From Ricordea florida (Eukaryota; Cnidaria; Anthozoa; Corallimorpharia; Ricordeidae): a DNA stretch of 64,000 nucleotides. Below are positions 1 through 12,000 of this stretch, one piece after another. The stretch is taken from positions 42,811,157 through 42,875,156 of the forward strand of contig OX453272.1 in NCBI GenBank assembly GCA_949710005.1, read 5' to 3'. Below the pieces are notes generated by a model. That model ran no database searches, had not been told where the DNA came from, and saw only the letters and a list, made by a program, of their open reading frames with translations. The translations under genes were made by a program, and so were the position numbers. Every line of letters starts with the position of its first letter. The first letter of the stretch is position 1.

Positions 1-47
1 AGAAAGGTTAATATTACAAAGCATCATTAATTCTGTCAGTGACTTAC

Positions 48-3000
48 CAGTTTTAAAAAGATTAGTCACTGGATCCTATAAGTGCAGAAGAAACACAAGG
101 TAAAATTCATGATCATACATATAGCTCAGATAATAATTATTAATTACGTATAGCAACAATATTAATTTATAGCGGCGCCTGTCCACCGCTAGCTGGACCG
201 CACAAAATCCACGGATAAAACACAACGTCTTTAGGAACGCCTTCTTTATTGTATCCTATCGTGAAAATTATTGCCGGATCTGGCGAGAGTTGAAATGAAT
301 AGAACTTTCCCTTCCTTCGTTGCGACTAACAGTATAATTTCTTTCTTCCGAGCGCGAGTGCTTGCAAAAACTGATCAAAGGGCCCTTTTTTCTTAGATTA
401 TATTGAATTACACAGACGCAACATGTGATCTGTATAGAAACGTAATACCACTTACGAGCGCGTGACAAGCCACCTAGTGTGACTTTAAAGTAAATCAAAT
501 CGAAGCAAGGGAAACAGACACGTGCTATAAGGGCACTTACATGGCTCCCCTTGAAATCACCGTATTTCAAACAAAACGAAACTAGATTAAAGTAAAAGTT
601 CAGAGTTCATCGACTTGTCCATGTCTAGTCCTTCTGAATTTCTTCATTGAATGGCTCCCCATGCCAGAATCCCGGTCTTTCCTCCTTTGACAGCAGCAGG
701 ACTAGCTTTTGAATAGGTCTTTCCAAAACTGATGGGGAGTGAATTCTCTTGCCAGTGCTGGAGAGATTAGGGTCCCCAATTGCCACCTTGACACTCCGCA
801 CGAGTCCATCGGCCTTGTTGGGGTACGTTTCTATCACCCGAGCAAGGCTCCACCGATTCCTTACCTTGTTGTCGTCTTTAACGATAACTACGTCGCCAAC
901 TTGCATGTTACGGCGTGGCCTTGTCCACTTGGACCTCTCTTGTAGGCTATGAAGAAATTCCTTCCTCCATCGTGCCCAGAATTCGCATGTTAAATGCTGG
1001 ACTCGTCTCCAACGTTTCCTTAAGTACAGATCCTCTCTTTGAAAAACGCCAGGCGGTGGTAGAACCGGCTTTGTTTTCATTGTGAGGATATGATTTGGCG
1101 TCAGTGGAGATGGTAACTCTGGGTCGCTTAGGTTATCCACTGTCAGCGGACGGCTGTTCACGATCGCTTCAGTCTCACAAATCAGCATGTGAAAGGATTC
1201 TCCATCCAGGGAACTTGCACTTTTCTCTAGGAGGGCTGATAATACGCTGCGAATGGTCCTGATCTGGCGTTCCCATACTCCTCCTGCATGACTGGCTGAT
1301 GGGGGATTCATTTTGAAGGTCATCCAATCACATTTCTCTTTCAACAACTCAGCGCTGATCTTGCTATGATCTATAGACTGTAAGGCTTCGCGGAGCTCTC
1401 GCTTTGCTCCAATGAAATTCGTTCCTTGATCACTGCGCAGCTGACGTACAGGACCCCTTCTGCAGATGAAACGACGCAGGGCGTTGAGAAACGAGTCAGT
1501 TTCCAAGGTATTCGAGACTTCAAGATGTACTGCTCGTGATGCCATGCACGTGAAGAGGGCCACATACTTCTTTCTTGCGTCCCTCCTTGATATACCAGGG
1601 TCCACAGTAGTCAACAGCGCAGTAGGTAAATGGGGGTGCCGGTTTCAGGCGATCTTCCGGAAGGTCTGACATTTTCTGCTCCTGGACTGCTCCTCGTAAC
1701 TTCCGGCAGGTAACACAATTTGCAATTTGGGATGCCACAGCTGATGTTCCACCAATAACCCAGAATCCATTGGCTCGGATCTCATTTAAGGACATGCCGC
1801 GACCTTGATGTTGAACTTTCTCATGGAAGTACTTAATGATCAGGCTTGTTACGTGGCCTTTCCTCGGAAGGATGACCGGGAACTTTGTATCGTCTGTGAA
1901 ATGCCCTTGCTGAATCCGACCACCAACCCGCAGCACTCCATTGCGGTCAAGGAAGGGGTCGAGGCGGTACAGCGAACTTGTTGCTTTCATGGTTCTCTTC
2001 TTCTGCCGCGCAGATGATCTATCTTGTCCTTCTTGAAACGGTTTTAACATTCCCATCTCCCTTGAAAAGCCAACCTTTTGGGCTGCTTGGAGGATCTCGC
2101 TTTCAGCTGACAAAACCTCTTCCACTGTCAGGCCGTGCCTTTGATGACGTTTGACTGTCTCAGCACACCTTTCTTTCTTGGCGTACGCCAGCTGACGGAG
2201 TTTTTGCTTGTAGCGTAGACAGATAGCAACGGCTCTACAAGCTCTGTGCCAATCTGAGAAGTAGCTTAAACTTTCAACAAGGTTCCATGGCTCCTGAGTA
2301 CTTGTTGCAAAAGATGTTACTTTCTTCACCTCTGGGTCGTCTGGCAGCGTAACAAAGTCCTTATCCTCGAGGAGTTGTGGCCACTGGTCTTCCGGCTTCC
2401 AAAGGAACTCTGGCCCTGAGATCCATCTTGAACTTTCAACGAGTTCCTTGGCAGTGATGCCACGTGAGGCATCATCGGCTGGGTTACACTTCGTTTCGAC
2501 GTGTCTCCATTGGCTAGGTGAGGTCTGGTCCCTGATTTGTTGAACACGATTGGCTACGAATACGTGGAATCTCTTCGAGTCGTTCTTTATGTAGCCTAAC
2601 ACGACTTTGCTGTCAGTCCAGAAGATTTCTTCTACGCGTTCATACTGGAGCTCCTGACGAAGCATGTTGCTTACCCTCACTGACACCACAGCTGCCGTGA
2701 GTTCCAGACGTGGTATGGTGACCATCTTTAAAGGGGCTACTCTTGCCTTACCCATAATCAGGGAACAGTGGATCTGGCCTTTGTCATCCACCAAACGAAC
2801 ATACGAACACTGGCCATACCCAGTCGTGCTTGCATCTGAGAAGTGATGAAGTTGGGTTGATATCACCGTTCCGAAATCTTCTGGTTTAAAGCATCTGTGA
2901 ACGGAGAGATCCTCTAAGTGGTGTAACTCGTCCCTCCATTTCACCCAACGCGATCTTACGTTCTCGGGAATAGGGTCGTCCCATTCCACTTTCCCTCTGC

Positions 3001-6000
3001 ACAGATCTTGCAGAAGGCCCTTTCCCACCAAGATTAGAGGTGCCAGGAACCCCAACGGATCGTACACATTGCTAACCGTAGACAGAATCCCTCTTCGCGT
3101 TAACGGGCGATCTTGCATCACGATCCGGAACTTGAAGGCATCTGACTCGGTACACCAACCTACGCCAAGTGCTCTTTCCATAGGCAGCTCGTCCTTCTCG
3201 AGATTCAACTCCTTTATGCCTTTCGCACGGTCTTCCACTGGTATGGCCTCGATGACTTCTCTCTTGTTGCTTGTAAATTTATGCAGATTAAATCCTCCGC
3301 GCCGACACATCTCTTTAGTCTTGCATATGAGCTCCCTTGCATCACTTGTCGAAGGTACAGATTTCAGGCCATCATCAACGTAGAAATCTCTCCTTAGGAA
3401 CTCGGCTGGTTCGAAACCGAGCTCTTGCTCATGGTTGTCAGCGGTCTTCTTCAATGCGAAGTTACAACAACCAGAAGACGAACCCGCTCCGAAGAGATGA
3501 ACGGTCATCCTGTACCTAGTAGGCTCCTTGTTTACGTCTCCGTCCTCCCACCACAAGAAGCGTAACAGATCTCTACAATGCTCAGTGACGTGGACCTGCA
3601 AGAACATTGCCTCTATATCTGCCATGAAGGCAACAGGTTCCCTTCTGAACCTCACTAACACTCCAACAAGCTTGTTAGCGAGGTCCGGGCCTTGAAGAAG
3701 ATGCTTGTTAAGAGCTTCGCCTTTGTATTCTGCGGAGCAGTCGAAGACTACACGGATCTTGTCCGGCTTCTGAGGGTGGAACACACCATGGTGAGGTAGG
3801 TACCACATCCTTCCATCTTGCTTAACTTCGTTATTTGGTATCTTTTCAGCATATCCCTTCTTAATCATGTCATTCATGAATGCCGAGTAGTCTTTCTTGT
3901 ATTTCTCATCTCTTCGGAATCTCATTTTCAACTGCTGGAGGCGATGGACTGCAAGCTTCTCGTTATTCGGCAGGACTAAAGATTCATTTCGTAGCGGCAA
4001 TGGCAATTCATAGTGTCCATCTGAACGATGAGTGATTCCTTCTTTAACCTTTGCCATGAATCTTCGATCATCCATGGAAAGGGTCGGCTGAGTCGCGTAC
4101 TTCACTTCATTGAAGTCTCGTTCGAACATTCTCTTAACTGCCTCTGGAGAGATTATCTCTTTAACGCGTGTCTCAACAACAAAACCATGGGAAGGTAGTT
4201 CTTCGCTGCCAATCTCCCTTACAGCAACTCTGTGACATAAGACATCCAAATCTTCTTTGTTCGTACTTCCTGTCACCGGACCAATGATGCCCCAACCAAG
4301 CAGGGTACGGATGCCATAAGGATCACTGCTTCTACCAGGAATAACCTGCTTCGGCTTTATGGCGTTCGGACAGTTTGAGCCAATCAAAAGTCCCACTTGC
4401 AGATTTTCTTGATACGGGTAAATCTTGCTGGCTAAGTGACTTAGGTGTGGCCACTTTGCTGCCGACTCGGGTCTTGGGATCTCGTTTCTTTCAGATGGTA
4501 TTTCATTTCTTGAGTACGTCTTGGGAAGCTTGATGTGGACCTCTCTATCCATTCTTTCTACGATTAAACCGCCAACTCTACGAGTAGGAACTACTTCTGA
4601 ACCGTGCATCGTGTTCAACTTCAATTGCGTCTCGACTCCATTAACTCGCAGTTCTTCGAGTATGCTCTCCTTAATGAAAGTTCCGTTACTAGCTGGGTCG
4701 AGCAGCGCATAAATCACTACTTGTCGTTCGGTGTTGTCTTGGTGATATATTTGAACCGGAACAATCATAGAGTTTGTGATGGTATCGGTGGATCCAGTAG
4801 CGTTGCAGGTACTTGTACAGCTGCTAATTGCTTCGGCTGACTGAACGACTCTTGCTTGATCTTCACTACTATGCTTGGAAGAAATCTTGCTTTCATCATG
4901 AAGAACAGTCGGGTGGGGCATACTACAAGTCTTGCACACCTTTCGGTTTCGACATCTTTTTGACATGTGGCCGTAGCAGAGACAACCGAAACATATTCTT
5001 TCTTCTTGAACAAATGCCTTTCTTTCTTTAAGAGTCTTCTTCTTGAAACTTGAGCAGTTCTCCAGACTGTGATGCTGGTTGTTACAGAATGGACACGAGG
5101 AACGTGGTGGCGACTGCTCTTCTGGAGGTGTGGCGTTTGTCGAGAAGCTACTTGCGCTCTTGCCTCTTCTCCCAATGTTGCTGCCGCTGCTACTGCTAGC
5201 GAACTCGCTTTTCCTTGCTTCCTTGAGAGCTTCAGGTGAGAATACTGGGTCAGTAGCCAGGGCTGCTTCTTCCGTTACGAATTTGACAACATCATGAAAG
5301 GTGGAAAGCCTTTCTTCCGATTTTAACATCTTGTTGGCAAAACGGCACCATCTCACTCCCACACTACTTGGCAACTTTGAAGTTATCCTTTTAAGAGTGT
5401 CCTCGGAGTTAAGGCCTTCCATGTACCTTAGGGTCTTCATGGCTTGTTCGCAAAGCACCAGGAAATCAGCAAACTGCTGCAAACGAACTCCATCCCCTTC
5501 CCTTATAGGAGGCCAAGCGTTCAGCTTATCCTTGTAGGCCTGCGCAACACGATAAGGATGGCCGAATCTTTCCTTTAATACCTTTCTAGCCTTGTCATAG
5601 CAATCCGGAGAGTCGAGGGTTATGAGGCCTTGGATTGATTCCTTAGCGTCCCCAGAGGTGAACTGGCTTAAATAATAAAGCTTTTGCTTCGGATCGCTGA
5701 CTCGGCACTCTATTAAACTTTCGAAAGCACTGATGAACGTTGCGTAGTCAAAATGGTTTCCCGAGAAAACCGGAGGTTGCTGCGCTGGGAGCAGACTCAT
5801 TCTTTGTTGTTCGGCAACAAGCTTCACAACGGCGGTTAAAGCGTCTGTTCTGGTGGAAATCTCCGGGTTTAATTCATGTGATGGTGATTCACTAGCTTGT
5901 GTAACTTGGCTTACAAGCAGGCCATTTGAGGGTTCAAAGGGCGGAGTTTTTGGATTTAAGATGCTGTCAACATGCAATGGTTTCGTTTCACCGGGTTCTA

Positions 6001-9000
6001 CCTTGGGGAGAACGTCTAGAACTAGGTTTTCGTGCTTCAAGACATGGGGAAAATCCTCTTGCCTTTCTTCTTCTTCGAGTTTGCGCATGGTTTCTTCCTC
6101 GGCCTTTGCCTTTGCTAACTCCTTTTGCATTACGAGCTTCTTATACTCTGCTTCCCTTTCTAGAAAGTCCATCTCTACTCGAAGACACGCTGCCTCAGCA
6201 GCTGCCTTTGCCCTTCTAGATCTTACTGAAGAGGATGAAGAATGTTTGGATGATTTTGAAGAAACCAGAGACATTTTATCACTGATTTGTTTTTCCACAC
6301 GGCGCAAGGCTTCATTAATTCTAATGCGGCATTGGAAATGTTCGCGATCCCGAAGATCAAACCACTTGTACGCTTCATCTAATTCCTTAGCGTCGCGCAA
6401 TTCCTTGTAATAATTGTCATGAGCGTCGTTCATTCTATCCCTGTACATGTCTAGACTGTCACGCTCTTGCTCTAGAACTCTGGCGTCTGTTTCTTTTATC
6501 GATTCAAGTAAAGAGCTCACCTTCGTAATTTGCTTTCTCAAAGTTGCTCCTGCAGCCTTTCGTTCCTCCGCAAGCCTTTCCAAGCGAAGTGACTCGCCCT
6601 TTTCGGTGGGAATTCTCTTCCTCACGTCCCTTTCGGTCGCTTCAACACAGACGTGATGGTCTTCGCTCGTGACGTTTTCGATCATAAGACTTGCCTGCGC
6701 GATGTTCATTGTTCCAATCGACAGACTCCCGTTAACTCTTGAATTCCTTATAATTTTCACTATAGCGGCGCCTGTCCACCGCTAGCTGGACCGCACAAAA
6801 TCCACTGATAAAACACAACGTCTTTAGGAACGCCTTCTTTATTGTATCCTATCGTGAAAATTATTGCCGGATCTGGCGAGAGTTGAAATGAATAGAACTT
6901 TCCCTTCCTTCGTTGCGACTAACAGTATAATTTCTTTCTTCCGAGCGCGAGTGCTTGCAAAAACTGATCAAAGGGCCCTTTTTTCTTAGATTATATTGAA
7001 TTACACAGACGCAACATGTGATCTGTATAGAAACGTAATACCACTTACGAGCGCGTGACAAGCCACCTAGTGTGACTTTAAAGTAAATCAAATCGAAGCA
7101 AGGGAAACAGACACGTGCTATAAGGGCACTTACAAATTATATAATGATTTAGAAGTCATAAAATGTAAGGGATGCATCAGAACATCATAAGACATGTAGA
7201 CGGTCTCTTCAACATTTACATTTGTAAACTAATACTTCTAACCTCTTGAATACCGGTGCTAACCGAGCATGTGGGCCGTACTAGAGAATATCACGCCAAG
7301 GTTGTGACAGTTAATAGACCAAGTGCAGCAAGGTTCATACAAAAGTGCTCAAGGGCCAATATTCCCCAGTACAACCCAAACAAGTTGGGTTAATAAGTAG
7401 CTTATTATATGGCAGTTGGCCATTCTTGCTTATTCTTCTGTCAAAACAATTCAAACTTCTGAATTATAAACACAAAATGTACTTTGTAATTAAGCTCTGT
7501 AATGTGATCTTTTATGTAGTTACTTTGAGATGAACCTTGGAGACTATTCACACAAATGGCACATGACTGTTTCCAATGGAAATGGTTCTTTAATATGGCA
7601 AAATCCCAACCAAACAAGAACCAATCAAAACATTCGGATTCTCCTCAAGACTACCTTTCCAAATAAAATTTATTTTTATATTCAAGGCTATAATTTAAAA
7701 TACATATGACTACCACAACATATTTTTCTAAAAGAGTTCCCAAGCTTGTTAATATTTTATCATGTAATAATAAAAACAACTTACATGTCCAGCCACCCTG
7801 ATAGGGTTAAGCCAAGGCTCCTCCAACTGACTTAAAGTTTCTTCAATGGTGTTGTCTGCACTCGCCCGGCTCATTGTAAGGTTTGTTAAGTTGAATACGT
7901 GGCCACATATGTGAACAACTGTAAGGAATGGACATGAGGCTTCATTGATATTTAAATTTGTAGAAAATCAAATAACTGCATGAGTAAGAGAAAAAAAAAA
8001 TTAAATTTTATTTAGTATTTACAGTGTAGAGCTGTCTTGGTCCTAACCACCTGCGTAATGTGGAGGAGCATGGTTGGCGCAGTAGTGAAAGCGCTCACCT
8101 TCCACCAATGTGGTCCAGGTTCAATTCCCGCCTCTGGCATCATATCAGGCCTTCTGACAGCGTGCGCGGGTGCGGGACCGCACAATTCGATCAAAGCCGC
8201 ACAATCCCGCACAATTTCTGAAAATCCGCGAAATCCCGCACAATATGGAAATATTTGGTTGAAAATCTAATTAAATCAATATTCCCATCGATTGCCGAGG
8301 TTTAAAGAAACTTTTTAGGCTATATTTAGGCTATTTACCTAGCAAAACAATCGAGAAATCCGCCACTTTCCGCGATTGAACAGCTCGAACGGATATAAAA
8401 ACAACAAGGCGGCTCCTCATAGCTCCGTGCCGGCCTGGGAACTAGTCTCAGTCTAATCTTGTCTCGGTGTTGCGGTTTTTGCGGCAATTTCAAGCGTGAA
8501 GAGTTTTAAACCTTCACGAAATAATATTCGCTCTACATATCAAAGAAAGTACAAAAATGTCGGGATTTTTCACAAAGTAACTTGTTCTGGTCGAAAACAT
8601 TTCATTTCGAAGCGGAATTACGCCCGGGAATTACGGTTTTGAATTAACTTAATCGTGTCACGCAACATGATTTTGTTGAGGCAAACTTTGGCCAAAGTTG
8701 TAGCAAAATAGAAATTTGGTTTATGTTTAATTGCCAAACTAAGAGGGGAGTTGTTGCACTCTTCATTTATCCGGAAATTCCTCCATGTCGGTTTTTTTTG
8801 GGCCCGGTGATCGAATATTTGTTTGTTTACACGATTGCGCAATCCCGCACAATTCCCGCACAATCGCCGTTTTTTACCGCACAATTTGCCTCTCAAAACC
8901 CGCACAATTTTCTTTTTTTGCCGCACCCTGTCAGAGGGCCTGTCATATGTGGGCTGAGTTTCTTGGTTCTCTACTCTGCTCTGAGAGGGTTTTCTCCAGG

Positions 9001-12000
9001 TACTCCAGTTTTCCCCTCTCCACAAAAACCAACACTTGATTTGATTGATTTAATTTAATATGATTTGATTTCATTTGTGCTTTAGATACAGTGTCCCCAA
9101 TTAGTACATCAGTGCTAGATACAGTTGACACTCAAATAAAGGTCATTATTAGTAGTATAATTGGAGGAAGTTAAATTACACTTGAGCTAGAAGCCGTTTT
9201 TCAGCGTGTAAAGGCCCCCAAGTATAAAAAGGAAGGGGTTCCAATTTGGATTTTAAGAGAATTTTCCGAGTTCCGAAGATGACCCGAAGATTTTCCGAGC
9301 GTTTTCCGATAATTAATGAGCCATTTCAATTTAGACAAATATGCATACTATAAATCTTCGGAAAAACGTTGGCGTAACGCGCGCAATATAGTGGCGATAC
9401 CAAAAGTATTTCCATTTAGAAAGTGGTGCATCAAAGGTATTTACACACTATGTTTACCGTCAAAGAGTTACGCTCTTTAGCACAAAGCTATGGACTACCT
9501 GTGGTTTCGAAGATGCGAAAAGCCGACCTCTTATTAGCTATCGGGGAGGCTCGCGCCGCGGAGTGGAGGAAACGACTCCGGCGAGCGCTACAGACGGGGA
9601 GATACCCTGCTATTACCAGAGGGGGGGATAGAGAACCCACACAAGAAGTGGCAACGCGCCCGTGAACTCCGTCAACTCGAGGCAGAGGTTGACGCCGCTC
9701 TTCTCGCGGAGGGTGTCCGAAAGAGGACTACTCCAACCATGAGAGCAGAAATTCGTAGAAGGATTGAAAACCGGCGAGCACCCTTAGCGCGATCTATTGT
9801 CGCAGAAGGTCCACGAATACTCGAAGCGTTGGATGGAGAAAGAGAGGCCGAGCAACGCGGGCGGCGCTTCTGGAAGTGGTCTTTCTTCCGAGGCGTGGAC
9901 GGACCTCTGGTGGATCGGATTATGGATAAGCTCCACGAGAGGGTCACCACCAGCTTCTATCTGCGATACAGTTACACCTATCGACTAAGGCACATCGAAA
10001 CGGGAGAAATTTTCTTGTTGCCCAAAACTGCGAAAAGGAGTCCTTGGTTTCAGCGCCTAGAGCCGCAAGCTAGAGACTGGGTGCAGGCGGAAGACGAGAA
10101 GCGCTTGAGTGTTGACCAAATCGAACGACCTAGCACCAAGTGGACCTTCATTCGCTTTATCTATGTGGAAGTCAAGGTCGTAGTAGATCGGCAGTCACCT
10201 CTGTTGGGCACAGGACCACTACCAGATTGGTTGAGGAGAAAGCGGGGGATGTATTCCTTGGACACATACGGAGATAACCTCTGCCTCTTTCGCTGTATAG
10301 CGGTCCATCGAGGTGCGCACGTGTATCGTTGCACCACCCAAGCCCGAGCTCTTGCTACAGAGTTATTCAAAACGCCAAACATCCGAGGTACACACCTGGA
10401 CGACCTTCGGGCAGTAGAGGCCCACTTCAAATTCGGGATCCGGGTATACGAACCGGCAGAGTCTGGAGATTGGGTGCATCGGAGGCATCCAGCGCACTAT
10501 GAAAAAGTAGGTACTCCACCAATGACGATCGGTGTCTACGAGGGGCACGCGTTTTTCATTCGCGACATCCGGAAACTCGCGAATGTATACGTGTGCGGGG
10601 AGTGCAAGGCAAGGTTTACACGGACCGACAACCTTTATCGCCACGCCGATCGTTGCACTCAAGGAGAGACAAAAGTTGTCTGTCGTGGAGAGAAGGTGGA
10701 AGCTCCACCATCGGCCTCTGAGAAGGTCTCGAGGCTCCAAATTGGATCCGTTGCGCGTCTTCGCCCGCCCTCCTGCTCACCCGGCTGGTATAAATACCGT
10801 AAGTCGGTGTCAGACGAAAGTCTCTCCTCCTCCAAACCAACCGCCCTCCCAGGTACAACAGAGGAGGACCTGCTTTGCGCCACCGATTTGGCTTCGATGG
10901 CATCCTGCGGTTTTTTTCCGATCAACCGCGTCGGTTCGTTGTTTAAAGCCGCAACAACAGCAGGCAGTCGAACTACCCACTGTACCGATCTTTCTCCTTC
11001 GGGAAGAAGCATCTCCTGGGCGTACTGGTAACCGAACAACCACTCGGCTAGAGTCCTGTTGAACCTCTCAACGATCGCTTGGTCTCGGTGGATGTCCACT
11101 CGGCCACGCCGGACTTCGGTATTGTGGCGAGCTAGTAGCGGTAATACAGCACCCATGAACTCTTTTCCTGGATCGACCTGGAGTAGATTGGGCCAGGACA
11201 AAGGGCTTCGCTTGTAGATGCGCTCGAATGCCCTCGCGACTTCTTTCGCTTCCTTTGAAGCCAAAGGCTCAGCCTCCTTGTAGCGCGAGGCAACATCGAC
11301 CACAGTGAGCGCATATTTGTAAAGCTTCCGCCCCTGTCCAGGTCGGTCGTGGGGAAGAAATAGAAGATCGGCCTGATGAACCTCGTTTGGTGTTGAGACA
11401 TTGAACTTCGGTCTTGGTATGCGTTGCGGGGTCGGCATGTAGATCTGCCACATTGCCTGTTTTTCTAGCCACGCCAGGGCGGCATCTTCAGAGACGCCAG
11501 CCGCTTCAGCCAACTTCTTCGAGGCAGCGAACCCCTTCCAATAGCCCTGGGGGCTGTAGTAGATATCGGACAGCTTCTTTTCCATTGGTCTATAGTTCCA
11601 TCGCGAAAAAAAGCCATTGTGTCTCACAACAATCGGCTAGCAGCATACCCAATGGCGAGCATCCCACCCCCTACATAGGCCAGTTCACTCGTTCGCTGGT
11701 CTCTCGAAGTTCGATAATAGTCGCCCCATTGTGGAGCGTCGTGGTCATCAACCCCTGTGGGACGAGGATGGGTTTGGGCGTAAAGATCTAGGGCGCGGTT
11801 CGTTGCAGCTGTGTCTTGGTCAGCGCGATTTCGCAGTCGTTCCTGCTCTGCTTCCCAATCAGCCAGCTTCTCGCGGCGTTTCTGAAAGGCAGCCCAGTCA
11901 GCCTGGTACTTCTCCAAGGCTTTGTCGTGGCGCTTCCGTTCCACAGCCATTGCATCGGGACCTTTCCCAGATATCGCCCGAGCGAGATACGACCCACCTA

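Larger units (their letters stand above)
168..7134 (-). mobile_element. BEL/Pao-type LTR retrotransposon, near-complete, in NOX intron 5
   Basis: Two 374-bp direct repeats (168-541 and 6761-7134) bound an internal region with one long gag-pol frame on the minus strand. AATT flanks both sides (164-167 and 7135-7138), consistent with a 4-bp target duplication. The LTRs begin TGTAAG on the minus strand, and a polypurine tract lies directly next to the 3' LTR. Only one LTR mismatch was noticed by eye (G at 225 against T at the matching position of the right copy), so insertion is recent. Domain order Gag, protease, RT, RNase H, integrase with a C-terminal DUF5641-like end is that of BEL/Pao. It lies in the same orientation as the host NOX gene. 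Confidence 0.93.

Noticed and set aside
268-570. A 100-residue open frame on the minus strand in the left LTR
   Set aside because: It is duplicated in the other LTR, has no recognisable protein pattern and overlaps expected LTR promoter signals.
7785-7874. A first exon of a new gene starting MSRASADNTIEETL
   Set aside because: The exon extends upstream to an AG acceptor at 7918 and joins in phase to the NOX exon at 19582, so this ATG is internal.
9739-11031. A continuous 430-residue gene including the part beyond 10735
   Set aside because: After about 10735 the frame is only the antisense of the integrase gene and loses resemblance to PolB.
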